Part shown: one piece after another, positions 1-8,573 of the stretch
How positions within the stretch are numbered: position 1 is the stretch's first letter
How the letters are laid out: each line of letters starts with the position of its first letter
Origin: G963667675 sp963667675
GTDB taxonomy: Bacteria; Chloroflexota; Dehalococcoidia; Lucifugimonadales; UBA3495
Length of the DNA stretch: 64,000 nucleotides
Assembly: GCA_963667675.1 (NCBI GenBank)
Contig: OY763929.1
Location: forward strand, 2,542,001 to 2,606,000
Direction: 5' to 3'
The notes under the pieces: model-generated
What the model was told of the DNA's origin: nothing
Seen by the model: the letters and a program-made list of their open reading frames with translations, nothing else
Database searches by the model: none
Program-made: the position numbers and the translations under genes

Positions 1-778
1 ACCCAATTATGCCCTTCAACATTTCGAATATCTGGTTGATGCTGGTCCTCTTCCCGGTGCCAACGTTCATGGCGAGGCCGTTGCCTTTGTCAATCGCCAG
101 GACATTGGCCTCAACTACGTCGTCCACGCAAATGAAGTCCCTTTCCTGGTCCCCCAGTCCGAATATTTCGGGCTGCTTCCCTTCGAGCATGGCCTGGGCA
201 AAGATGGCGACCACCCCCGCTTCTCCGTGGGGGTCCTGCCGCGGTCCGTAGACGTTGCCGTACCGCAACGACGTGTAGTTGAGCCGGTAAAGCCGCAGGT
301 AGAAGTCCAAGTAGACTTCACCCAGGTATTTGGACATGCCGTACGGTGATACCGGCATCACCGGATGGTCGTCGGGACAGGGATGCACCTGGGGTTCGCC
401 ATACAATGCGCCCCCGGTGGAGGAATAGATGAACTTCTCTACACCCCAACGGCGGGCTGCCTCCAGCATGCGCAATGTGCCGGTGACGTTGGTCTCACTG
501 TCCTTGATCGGGTCCCGGGTGGACGCCGTAACGCTGGTCTGGGCTGCCAGGTGAAACACCAAGTCAGGCTGCTCCCACTGGAATACATCCGCTGCGGACG
601 GCTGGGTAATGTCAAGGTGATGGAAGGATGCGCCAGGATTCAGGTGTCTAAGCTTACCGGCGCTTAGATCGTCTACGACAACCACCCGGTACCCCAACTC
701 GACAAGCCGGTCCACCAGATGGGAACCAATAAACCCGGCTCCCCCGGTCACCAGCGCCTTTTTGCCCTCGGCCATCAT
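1..778 (-). CDS. NAD-dependent epimerase/dehydratase, UDP-glucose 4-epimerase-like (3' end off window)
   Basis: Translation of the minus strand from ATG at 778 (a second ATG follows at 775) is open to the window edge, so only the first ~259 codons are seen. The N-terminus has the Rossmann NAD motif GGAGFIGSH, followed by DDLSAGK (ribose-binding acidic turn), HLAAQTSV and YSSTGGALYGEP. The catalytic pair of extended SDR enzymes is visible as YGMSKYLGE (YxxxK), and the substrate region as RYGNVYGPRQ. Enzymes of this family interconvert or dehydrate nucleotide-activated sugars in the cytoplasm, usually for cell-envelope glycans. The order of motifs matches GalE-like 4-epimerases, but the sugar cannot be read from sequence. 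It lies 22 bp downstream of the cyclophilin gene on the same strand and may be co-transcribed. Confidence 0.88.
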   Translation of the reverse strand, partial: MMAEGKKALVTGGAGFIGSHLVDRLVELGYRVVVVDDLSAGKLRHLNPGASFHHLDITQPSAADVFQWEQPDLVFHLAAQTSVTASTRDPIKDSETNVTGTLRMLEAARRWGVEKFIYSSTGGALYGEPQVHPCPDDHPVMPVSPYGMSKYLGEVYLDFYLRLYRLNYTSLRYGNVYGPRQDPHGEAGVVAIFAQAMLEGKQPEIFGLGDQERDFICVDDVVEANVLAIDKGNGLAMNVGTGKRTSINQIFEMLKGIIG

Positions 779-800
779 GTCACCTGTGATTAAGACGCGC

Positions 801-1502
801 CTAATTGCTCTCGGAGATTTCTATCGTCTCGATGCGCAGTACCTCTGTCGGGACCGACAGCTCGCCGCGAGCCGACAGGCTGACGGGGGTGTTGGCCAAG
901 ACGTCCACGGTCTCGATTCCCTCTATAACCTGCCCGAATATGGTGTAGTTGGGGGGCAGCCCGGCGTCGGCGGCGTGGACAATAAAGAACTGGCTTCCGT
1001 TGGTGTTAGGACCGGCGTTTGCCATAGCGACGATCCCCTTGGTATAGCTCCGGGTGACCGGCTCGTCGTCAAACTTGTACCCCGGCCCCCCCGCGCCGGT
1101 ACCCGTGGGGTCGCCGGTCTGGATCATGAAGTCCTTGATTACTCGATGAAAGACCACGCCATCATAAAATCTTTCACGAGCCAGGAAAACGAAGTTGTTC
1201 ACCGTCATCGGAGCGTCGGCGGCGAACAGTTCTATTGTGATGTCGCCTTTGTTGGTCCGGATGGCGGCGGTGAAATTGGAGTTGGGATTGATGGTCATCA
1301 GCGGCGGTTCCGCGTATTGCTTGATTGTGCGTCCGCTGTCCACCGACACCTGCGCAGTGGGTGTGCTTGCCAAGTCAGTGATGGGCGTGGGCGTAGGCAC
1401 TTGCTCGGGTGTAGCTTCGGGGGTCGGCGTGGGCACTTCGACTATGCACGCCGCAAGCAGCGGCAGAGCCGCCAATATCAACAGACCAACAATCAGCTTC
1501 AT
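801..1502 (-). CDS. Lipoprotein cyclophilin-type peptidyl-prolyl cis-trans isomerase
   Basis: The 233-residue product starts with a lipoprotein signal peptide ending in the lipobox LLAAC (Cys at ~19), then a Pro/Thr-rich linker (residues ~22-60) and a cyclophilin domain from ~80 to the end. Diagnostic blocks are FHRVIKDFMIQTGDPTGTG, FDDEPV, GIVAMANAGPNTNGSQFFI and FGQVIEG. Cyclophilins catalyse prolyl cis-trans isomerisation; the signal peptide places this one outside the cytoplasmic membrane, so it should assist folding of exported proteins. The start ATG is directly followed by a positively charged and then hydrophobic stretch, supporting it. The gene sits between a secreted peptidase-like gene and the epimerase, all on the minus strand. 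Confidence 0.92.
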   Translation of the reverse strand: MKLIVGLLILAALPLLAACIVEVPTPTPEATPEQVPTPTPITDLASTPTAQVSVDSGRTIKQYAEPPLMTINPNSNFTAAIRTNKGDITIELFAADAPMTVNNFVFLARERFYDGVVFHRVIKDFMIQTGDPTGTGAGGPGYKFDDEPVTRSYTKGIVAMANAGPNTNGSQFFIVHAADAGLPPNYTIFGQVIEGIETVDVLANTPVSLSARGELSVPTEVLRIETIEISESN

Positions 1503-1678
1503 TTTTCTTACTTCGTTATTTTCAGCGTGTGCCGCTGGCGCCCGACTCGGTATGGTAAGTCGGTCTTCTGATACCCAGCCTGGATATGCGGCCGGTTACA
1601 GTATATTGCATAAATGCGAAAATGGGCCAAGTCAAAGAACATCGACTGCCCGGCTAAACGCTCTCAGGACAGCAGAGG

Positions 1679-3091
1679 CTACGGTTCATCGTAGTCGTCA
1701 ACAAGGTCAGGGTCTTCCCAAGGCTGTAGTCGGTCTTCCGGGTTTTCCGTCGAACGCATCCTCCGTACCACGTATCGAGCGGCTACGGCTGTCAACACAA
1801 CTATGGCCAGGGCGCCCAGAGCCAGACTGCTGAAGTTCACCCAGGGGAAGCCTGCCCCGCGGCGTTCCGGTCCAGGCCCAGCCGACCCCTGATCATCAGC
1901 CGTCCAGCGAGAGTCCAGCCCGGAAACACCGAATCCGTACGCCTGCATCATAGCATCTTCCACAGGCCAGCCCTGGGATAATTCATGCAACAGATGCTGA
2001 AACCGTTCAACGCCAAAAGCGTTGATCATGAAGGAAACGACGCTCTCTGCTTTACGGTAGAAGGCGGGAATTTCATCCGGCGTCCCGGAAACGCTGTTCA
2101 TTGACGACAATGGCAAGCTGCCGGGACTCAATCTGGTTCCGCTTCCGGGCCTGCTGCCCGGCTCAACGTAACTGGCAAACCCCTCGTTCAGCCAGGCGGG
2201 CAGGGGCAGCGCGTACCGCCCCAAGGCCTGGTCCAACAATAAGTGGGCCGCCTCATGGACGATGATCCCGGGCCTGAATCCGATTGCCACGAATACGCCG
2301 CTGGAGGGGAAAGCATATCCACCGAAGACCCGCGCCTCGGCAATCGTCTTGCTTATGTGGGGAAATGCCTGGCGGGCTTCCGCATGGTTGTTGTAGACGA
2401 CCCCCTTGACCGGCACAAAAGAGTCCACGTCTAGGAGTTCCAGGACATAGGCTAACTGGTCTTCCACAGTTTGGGTGACAGCATCGACCTGGGACTGGGG
2501 CAGTTGATGGTATAGCAACTGAAGACCACCTATCTGGGCCCGTTCCCAGTGGAACCGGTCGTCGGCGTACTCAACCACATTGGGGTCAGTTTGATGCGCG
2601 TTGCCTTGGGCGTCGCGCAGGACGTAGTAGTACTCCAACTCCGATCCGGGGGGCAAATAGTCCGGGCCTACGACGCTAATGTTCAAGCTTGCATGGACAC
2701 GGCGTCCGGGGCTGAAGTCGGGATAAGCATACGACCATACGTTGCTGCCCAGGAGCCGGTGGAGGAACCGTACTTCAACGATATCCGAACCTCCCTTGGC
2801 CGTCAGAGAGAAGCTCAAGCCATTGGGAAACTCGACGCTCCGGCTCTCCGACAGCACCTCGATACCGCCGTCAGCAGCCTGCGCCGGCGCGGCTATAACC
2901 CAGAGCATCGACCCCACGAATACCACGGCCAGAGCAACTCCCAGGCACCGAAACAACCGGAGGTCGGGACGTCTGGCTGAAATCTGCGACAGCCTCAGGT
3001 TAGTGGGCAGACCTGGGAGTTTCGTTGACACTCTCGCTCCATCTGCTATTGATTTCCGGGACCAGTCTTTAGTTCCAGTATATTCAAACAA
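1679..3091 (-). CDS. Membrane-anchored gluzincin-type metallopeptidase-like protein
   Basis: The reading frame gives 470 residues: a basic N-terminus, a hydrophobic signal/anchor segment at ~48-72 ending in AQA, an immunoglobulin-like region (~75-175), then a peptidase domain with the zinc motif HEAAH (in GIIVHEAAHLLLD) and the third ligand/catalytic region LNEGFASYVE. HExxH followed ~25 residues later by NEGxA is the gluzincin pattern (thermolysin/M1-like clan MA). A second membrane segment near residue 415-440 (LALGALAIVVLTAVAARYVV) and a short acidic cytoplasmic tail follow. It is probably an extracytoplasmic peptidase held in the membrane. The first ~40 residues are not needed for the signal peptide, so the true start may be internal. 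The substrate is unknown. Confidence 0.75.
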   Translation of the reverse strand: MFEYTGTKDWSRKSIADGARVSTKLPGLPTNLRLSQISARRPDLRLFRCLGVALAVVFVGSMLWVIAAPAQAADGGIEVLSESRSVEFPNGLSFSLTAKGGSDIVEVRFLHRLLGSNVWSYAYPDFSPGRRVHASLNISVVGPDYLPPGSELEYYYVLRDAQGNAHQTDPNVVEYADDRFHWERAQIGGLQLLYHQLPQSQVDAVTQTVEDQLAYVLELLDVDSFVPVKGVVYNNHAEARQAFPHISKTIAEARVFGGYAFPSSGVFVAIGFRPGIIVHEAAHLLLDQALGRYALPLPAWLNEGFASYVEPGSRPGSGTRLSPGSLPLSSMNSVSGTPDEIPAFYRKAESVVSFMINAFGVERFQHLLHELSQGWPVEDAMMQAYGFGVSGLDSRWTADDQGSAGPGPERRGAGFPWVNFSSLALGALAIVVLTAVAARYVVRRMRSTENPEDRLQPWEDPDLVDDYDEP

Positions 3092-3169
3092 GCGACGAAT
3101 TGAATCGTAGCAACGCGGGCGTATTATCTAATCTTGCGCCAGCGAAAGGCCGTTGCAGTAGTGGGTATA

Positions 3170-3198
3170 TTGTCAATTGCCGGAAATGCATCCATAAT
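3170..3198 (+). promoter_or_regulatory. Putative sigma-70 promoter of the flavin monooxygenase gene
   Basis: TTGTCA (3170-3175) and CATAAT (3193-3198) are separated by exactly 17 nt, upstream of the gene starting at 3301. The predicted start of transcription is near 3205, giving a ~95-nt leader with an AGAGGA ribosome site just before the ATG. Assigned by consensus match only. Confidence 0.4.
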
Positions 3199-3300
3199 GG
3201 GCCGGGCCGTCTCCATCGCCGGGGACAGCATATTCGGGCGCGAGCCCCAATTGGTCTCGGGGCAGGGGTTCGCGAGGGCTGAGCCAAAAGAGGACCGTAT

Positions 3301-4386
3301 ATGCATCTGGGAATGATCATGGAGTGCGACTACCGGCCAGGAGGCGACCAGGAAGATGCCTTTAAGCAGGCTTTCTCCTTGGTGGAATTGGCCGAAGACG
3401 CCGGAATGAGTGGAGTATGGCTGGCGGAACGGCATTTCGCCCCTCCCAAAGGACATCAGGACTCCGCAGGCACCACAAACCCCTCCATCGCGTCTGTGCC
3501 GTTGGTGTTGGCCAGCGCCATAGCCGCCCGTACCGAACGGCTACGCATAGGCATTGCAGTGGCGGTGTTGCCCATCTGTCATCCCATTCGCATGGCGGAA
3601 GAGACCGCAACCGTGGACCATATCAGTCAAGGGAGGCTGGACTTCGGTGTCGGCCGAAGTTCTTTCACTCGGGCCTACGAAGGGTACGGCATCCCCTACG
3701 CTGAGAGCCGAGAGCGGTTCCAGGAATCTTTGGACGTGATAGTCAAGGCTTGGACACAAGAGCGGTTCTCTCACGAAGGCAATTTTTTCACTTTCAACGA
3801 CCTTTCCGTCCTGCCCAAACCCTATCAGAAACCGCACCCGCCCATACGCATGGCGGCCAACAGCCCTGAGACCTTCGCCAGCGTGGGAGGCATGGGACTC
3901 CCGCTCTTCGTCGGTCTGCGGAGTTACTCGCTGCCAGTGGTTGCCCGGCACATGGAAATCTACCGGGAGGCGCTGCGGGAAGCGGGCTATCCGGACGAAC
4001 CAGACGTATTGCTGCGGATACCAGTGTACGTTGCGGAGACGGAGGAGCGGGCCTTGTCGGAACCCGAGGAAAGCACCATGAGTGCCTACCGGCGCATAGG
4101 GAACTCGATGGCCAGGTCCGCCACCGCTGCTGGGGCCGATGCCTCCGCGGTGCGGGCAGAGCGAGGTCAGGAGCTATCCAGCGTAACTTACCAGGAGTTG
4201 TTGCGTGACCGGTTGGCATACGGGACGCCGGAGAAGGTGGCTGAACAGTTGCTCAGGTTCAAAGAGGCCTTGGGGCTTTCAGGGGTGGTAATAGAGCCCA
4301 ACATAGGCGGAGCCATACCATCGCAGCAAGTGTTCAACTCGGTCCGCCTGTTTGCCGAAGAGGTAGCGCCCTTACTCAGGCAATAG
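3301..4386 (+). CDS. LLM-class (luciferase-like) flavin-dependent monooxygenase
   Basis: The 361-residue protein has the bacterial-luciferase TIM-barrel signatures: N-terminal MHLGMIMECDYRPGGD, GVWLAERHFAPPKGH (the conserved xxERHF region), ERLRIGIAVAVLPICHPIRMAEE, and DHISQGRLDFGVGRSSF, the usual flavin-binding stretch. Family members use FMNH2 (or F420H2) and O2 to oxygenate organic substrates. Length is normal and AGAGGA lies 7 nt before the ATG. It is monocistronic, divergent from the peptidase gene, and followed ~290 bp later by the oxidase operon. Such enzymes are greatly expanded in SAR202-type Chloroflexota, where they have been proposed to attack recalcitrant organic matter; the substrate here cannot be told. 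A second, broken member lies at 60785-61991. Confidence 0.9.
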   Translation: MHLGMIMECDYRPGGDQEDAFKQAFSLVELAEDAGMSGVWLAERHFAPPKGHQDSAGTTNPSIASVPLVLASAIAARTERLRIGIAVAVLPICHPIRMAEETATVDHISQGRLDFGVGRSSFTRAYEGYGIPYAESRERFQESLDVIVKAWTQERFSHEGNFFTFNDLSVLPKPYQKPHPPIRMAANSPETFASVGGMGLPLFVGLRSYSLPVVARHMEIYREALREAGYPDEPDVLLRIPVYVAETEERALSEPEESTMSAYRRIGNSMARSATAAGADASAVRAERGQELSSVTYQELLRDRLAYGTPEKVAEQLLRFKEALGLSGVVIEPNIGGAIPSQQVFNSVRLFAEEVAPLLRQ

Positions 4387-4580
4387 CCCGCTCCGTATGT
4401 AGCCAGAGGGCCGCGTCCGAAGGGAATCATCTTCTATAGAGTTCGCCTTAGTACGGCGCAGCAGCAGCCTTGGAGCAACGCGCAGTCGGGCTATACGAGC
4501 GCCTCAAGACCAACGAGGATTGATGGCGGCGGTCCCGTTTCCATAAGTTGAAGGAGGCCCTACTTCATGCCTGGAATGTG

Positions 4581-4610
4581 TTGACAGTACGAATACGGCT
4601 GTGATAAATT
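4581..4610 (+). promoter_or_regulatory. Putative promoter of the cytochrome oxidase operon
   Basis: A perfect -35 box TTGACA (4581-4586) and TAAATT (4605-4610) are spaced by 18 nt, about 70 bp upstream of the subunit II gene. The rest of the 4387-4673 spacer shows no ORF or obvious RNA structure. Confidence 0.5.
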
Positions 4611-4679
4611 TCGTGCCGTTAGTGAAAATATGCACATAGTAACCCCAACTGCTCAAAAGGTCTTTCAGGGGGTATGAAG

Positions 4680-5915
4680 ATGGGGTTGGCGCCCTTTAAG
4701 CGGGCAGGCGACCCAAGAGCGGTGGAGCCCCTGGGATCCCCGATAGACCCTTCCACAGAAAGTCCACCAGGCACGCCCGGACGCTGGCGCTGGTTCAAGC
4801 GCCCAGCCATGCTGGGGGCGTTATTCCCCCTTCTGCTACTAATTGCCTGCTCCTCGGGTAAGCAGTCCACTTGGGACCCAGTTGGGCCCATAGCAGAGAA
4901 GCAACTGGACCTGTTCAACGTCCTGCTTTGGGTCATGGTGGCGGTATTCGTGCTGGTGGAAGGGGTCTTAGTATACGCCCTGATCCGCTACCGGAGCCGG
5001 CCGGGCCAGGTGCCGAGCCGGACCCACGGACATCTGCCCCTGGAAATCACTTGGACCGTTATCCCCACCATAATCATCTTGGCGCTTGGAGTTTGGTCGG
5101 TGATAACGTTGTTCGAGATCGATGACGTCCCCAGCAACGCGGAAGACGTCTTGGAGGTCAACGTTACCGGCCACCAGTGGTGGTGGGAGTTCGAGTACCC
5201 GGACGCCGGAGGCGGCAAGCGCATCACCACCGCCAACGAGCTGCGAATTCCTGTCGACACGTGGGTGAGGCTTCACTTAGCCAGCGACGACGTGCTGCAC
5301 AGCTTTTGGGTGCCCAAGCTGGCCGGGAAACAAGACGTGATTCCGACCAGAAACAACAGCTTGCCGATTAGGGCTGATTCCAGCCGGATCGACACGCTGC
5401 CGGCGACCTTCTACGGCCAGTGCGCCGAGCTATGCGGCGTCGCTCACGCCCAAATGAAGATGCGGGTGACGGTCCTGAGTCAACAAGACTATGACGCCTG
5501 GGTGCGCAGCTACGGGCCGCCCCAACCCCTGACGGACCGGGCCCAAGTGGCGCAGACCGCTACGTTCCCCGCCAATTGCGCCCTTTGCCACACCATAAGC
5601 CCCGATGACCCTACATTCGACGAGGGAGCCATCCAGCAAAGCCGGAACGAGTCTTTCAGACAGGGCTGGCTCGCCGGGACCGCCGTTATTCCAGTGCCGG
5701 CGCCGAACCTGACCGACCTGCGGACCAGGGAAAGCCTGGGAGCCGGCTTGGTAGACCTTAACGTAGAGAATCTCCGTCGCTGGCTGAATAATCCCGAAGA
5801 CGTGAAGCCCGGCAACTTTATGGCCAAGCATGCGCTGATTTACCAGGACGGCGATATCAGCCTGAGCGAAGACGAGGTAGATGGCCTCATCGAGTACCTG
5901 ATGGAACTCCAGTAG
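4680..5915 (+). CDS. coxB: Cytochrome c oxidase subunit II with fused cytochrome c (caa3 type)
   Basis: This lipoprotein subunit carries electrons from its own c-heme to the CuA centre of the oxidase. Numbering from the upstream ATG at 4674: lipobox LLLIAC (Cys59), two membrane helices (~80-103 and ~124-146), a CuA domain with H209, C250, E252, C254, H258 and M261 (QCAELCGVAHAQM), and a C-terminal cytochrome c domain with heme motif CALCH (302-306) and a likely axial Met in NFMAKHAL. AGGGGG at 4667-4672 is too close to ATG 4674 but 7 nt from ATG 4680, so the latter is preferred; the N-terminus before the lipobox is unusually long. It is the first gene of the oxidase operon. Confidence 0.95.
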   Translation: MGLAPFKRAGDPRAVEPLGSPIDPSTESPPGTPGRWRWFKRPAMLGALFPLLLLIACSSGKQSTWDPVGPIAEKQLDLFNVLLWVMVAVFVLVEGVLVYALIRYRSRPGQVPSRTHGHLPLEITWTVIPTIIILALGVWSVITLFEIDDVPSNAEDVLEVNVTGHQWWWEFEYPDAGGGKRITTANELRIPVDTWVRLHLASDDVLHSFWVPKLAGKQDVIPTRNNSLPIRADSSRIDTLPATFYGQCAELCGVAHAQMKMRVTVLSQQDYDAWVRSYGPPQPLTDRAQVAQTATFPANCALCHTISPDDPTFDEGAIQQSRNESFRQGWLAGTAVIPVPAPNLTDLRTRESLGAGLVDLNVENLRRWLNNPEDVKPGNFMAKHALIYQDGDISLSEDEVDGLIEYLMELQ

Positions 5916-6021
5916 AGTATACTTTGACCGCGAGACCCTTAATGCACTTGATATCGTTTGAACTCGAAACCCGGCTGAAGCAAAAGCCAGCCCGGGCTAA
6001 CGGTCCCTTGGGAGGCAAACC

Positions 6022-7884
6022 ATGGCGGCCATAACCGGCGTATTGGCCCGGCCAACTACCTATTCCGGGGTGTGGGGCTGGATTACAACCATAGACCACA
6101 AGCGGATAGGCGTCCTCTACGGCGTCACCTCGTTGGTCCTTATGTTGGTTGCCGGCGTCGAAGCGGGCATCATGCGGATGCAACTGGCCCAGCCGGACAG
6201 CGAACTGATCGGCGGCGATCTGTTCAACCAGATGTTCACCATGCACGCCACCGTGATGATATTCATGGTGGTGATGCCCTTGAGCGCGGCTTTCTTCAAC
6301 TTCGTCGTTCCCTTGGCCATCGGCGCCCGAGACGTGGCGTTTCCGAGGTTGAACGCGTTCAGTTACTGGGTGTTCCTATTCGGGGCCCTGGTATTCCACT
6401 CCAGCATGTTTGTGGGGCAGATGCCCGACGCCGGATGGTTCTCCTACGCCAACTTGACGGAAAAGCCGTTCAGCGTGAACCAGGGGCTGGACTTCTGGGC
6501 CGTGGGACTCCTGGTGCTGGGGGTCTCATCCGTTGCCGCGGCCTTGAACTTCATAGTGACAATCATCAACCTGCGGGCGCCGGGAATGAGCCTGATGCGC
6601 ATGCCGGTGTTCGTCTGGATGACGCTGCTTACCTCCATCCTGCTGGTGCTGGCATTCCCGGTGATCACCGTGGGCCTGATTGAACTGACCATGGACCGCA
6701 ACTTCGGGACTCACTTCTTCTCGCCGTCGGCCGGCGGAGACCCGGTACTGTGGCAGCACCTGTTCTGGGTGTTCGGTCATCCCGAAGTGTACATCCTCAC
6801 CCTGCCGGCAATGGGCATAATCTCCGAGATCTTGCCAACCTTCTCCAAGAAGCCGTTGTTCGGATACCCATTCATCATCTTTTCCGGCATCGTTATCGCC
6901 ATCATGAGTTGGGCAGTGTGGAGCCATCACATGTTCACCGTGGGCTTGGGACCGGTGGCCAACTCCGCGTTTACCATCACTACCATGCTCATAGCCGTAC
7001 CTACAGGCGTGAAAATATTCAACTGGATAGGGACCGTGTGGGGCGGCTCCATAGAGTTCAAGACCCCGATGCTCTTTGCCCTGGGATTCATTTCCATGTT
7101 CATCATCGGGGGTCTGAGCGGCGTATCCCACGCGGTGTCGCCGTCGGACTTCCAGCAACAAGACACCTACTACGTCGTCGCTCATATTCACTACGTACTG
7201 TTCGGCGGTTCGCTGTTGGGATTGCTTGCCGGCATCTATTATTGGTTCCCGAAATTGACCGGCAAGATGTGCAGCGAATATTGGGGCAAGATTACCTTCT
7301 GGCTGCTTTTCGTCGGCCTGAACTTGACCTTCTTCCCCATGCACTTTTTGGGGCTCAACGGCATGCCCCGGCGCATCTACACCTATGCCGAGGAGTTCGG
7401 TTGGGGAGACTTGAACCTGCTGGCGACGGTCGGGTATTTCATCATATTCCTGGGGTTCATCGCCTTCGTAATCGATATTGTTAAAGCGCTGCGAAACGGC
7501 CGCCGCGCCAGCCACGACCCCTGGGACGCTCCGGGGTTGGAGTGGTCAATCTCTTCTCCGCCCCCAACCTACAACTTCGCTGAGATTCCCCAGGTCGAGG
7601 GCAGGGACCAGTACTGGATCGCCAAGGAGCGGGCCAAGGAGAACGGACAGGAGCGCTTGCCCGCCGAGGCCCACGTTGACCCCAGCACAGTTCACATGCC
7701 CAGCCCGTCTTACTGGCCCATTATCATCGCGGCAGGTGTGGCTTTAATGGGCGGGGGAATCCTGGCTCACTTTGCCATCAGCTTCATCGGAGGAGCTATA
7801 TGCTTCCTGGGCATCGTTGGGTGGGCCAACGAGCCCACCGTTGCTCCCGACGCCCACCCATCCGAGCCGGGGGCCGGTCATTAG
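6022..7884 (+). CDS. ctaD: Cytochrome c oxidase subunit I
   Basis: The 620-residue integral membrane protein holds heme a, heme a3 and CuB and reduces O2 to water while pumping protons. Visible marks are WITTIDHKRIG at the N-terminus, FTMHATVMIF (heme a ligand), HPEVYILTLPAMGIISE (CuB His and the His-Tyr cross-link), WSHHMFTVG (two CuB His) and VAHIHYVLFGG (heme ligands). The C-terminus extends past the core with two further hydrophobic segments, as in caa3 oxidases where part of subunit III can be fused. GGAGG stands 6 nt before the ATG. It lies between subunits II and III in the same operon. Confidence 0.97.
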   Translation: MAAITGVLARPTTYSGVWGWITTIDHKRIGVLYGVTSLVLMLVAGVEAGIMRMQLAQPDSELIGGDLFNQMFTMHATVMIFMVVMPLSAAFFNFVVPLAIGARDVAFPRLNAFSYWVFLFGALVFHSSMFVGQMPDAGWFSYANLTEKPFSVNQGLDFWAVGLLVLGVSSVAAALNFIVTIINLRAPGMSLMRMPVFVWMTLLTSILLVLAFPVITVGLIELTMDRNFGTHFFSPSAGGDPVLWQHLFWVFGHPEVYILTLPAMGIISEILPTFSKKPLFGYPFIIFSGIVIAIMSWAVWSHHMFTVGLGPVANSAFTITTMLIAVPTGVKIFNWIGTVWGGSIEFKTPMLFALGFISMFIIGGLSGVSHAVSPSDFQQQDTYYVVAHIHYVLFGGSLLGLLAGIYYWFPKLTGKMCSEYWGKITFWLLFVGLNLTFFPMHFLGLNGMPRRIYTYAEEFGWGDLNLLATVGYFIIFLGFIAFVIDIVKALRNGRRASHDPWDAPGLEWSISSPPPTYNFAEIPQVEGRDQYWIAKERAKENGQERLPAEAHVDPSTVHMPSPSYWPIIIAAGVALMGGGILAHFAISFIGGAICFLGIVGWANEPTVAPDAHPSEPGAGH

Positions 7885-7896
7885 GAGTCCGAAACA

Positions 7897-8535
7897 ATGG
7901 CCCATAGCGTAGAGCCGGCCCACGGCGCCGATCACGAATACACCACCACCGGCTTAAACCACCGGAAGCTGTTGATGTGGGTGTTCCTCAGTTCGGACTG
8001 CCTGTTCTTTGGGGCCCTGATTGCAACGTACATGGTCTACCGGGGCCAGAGCCTGGTCGGGCCTTACCCGGACCAGATTATCGACGTTCCCATCACCACT
8101 ATCAGCACCTTTGTGCTGCTGTGCAGCAGCTTTGCCATGGTGCGAGCATTGGCGGCCACCAATCGCAACGACCAGAAGGGAATCCAGCTTTGGCTCCTGG
8201 CCACCGCAGGCCTGGGAGCGATTTTCATCGGCTTCCAGGTATACGAGTTCAATTTGTTCAAGAACGAGGGGCTGACCCTTGGCACCAACCTGTTCGGAGC
8301 AACCTTCTTCACCCTGACCGGGTTCCACGGCGCCCACGTAACGTTGGGGATAATATGGCTGTTGGGCCTGTTTTTCGTCGCCCGTAAGGGCAGGTTGGGA
8401 CCGAAGACCAGCCTGGATGTGGAAATAGCTGGCCTTTACTGGCACTTTGTAGACATTGTCTGGATCGTCATATTCACATTGCTTTACCTGGTGGCCGGCT
8501 TCGACACGGGGCCGGTTGCGCACGCGGCAGGTTGA
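7897..8535 (+). CDS. ctaE: Cytochrome c oxidase subunit III
   Basis: The 212-residue membrane protein has the subunit III pattern: LMWVFLSSDCLFFGALIATY near the N-terminus, a central pair of helices, then FFTLTGFHGAHVTLGIIWLL and YWHFVDIVWIVIFTLLYL at the C-terminus. It stabilises the O2-reducing core and lines the proton or oxygen path. It starts 12 bp after ctaD with AGGAG upstream. The short five-helix form is typical of caa3 and cytochrome bo-type oxidases. Confidence 0.95.
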   Translation: MAHSVEPAHGADHEYTTTGLNHRKLLMWVFLSSDCLFFGALIATYMVYRGQSLVGPYPDQIIDVPITTISTFVLLCSSFAMVRALAATNRNDQKGIQLWLLATAGLGAIFIGFQVYEFNLFKNEGLTLGTNLFGATFFTLTGFHGAHVTLGIIWLLGLFFVARKGRLGPKTSLDVEIAGLYWHFVDIVWIVIFTLLYLVAGFDTGPVAHAAG

Positions 8536-8573
8536 CGCCTTGACCGCGCGCCCGTTCTCCAGGAGCTCCACCC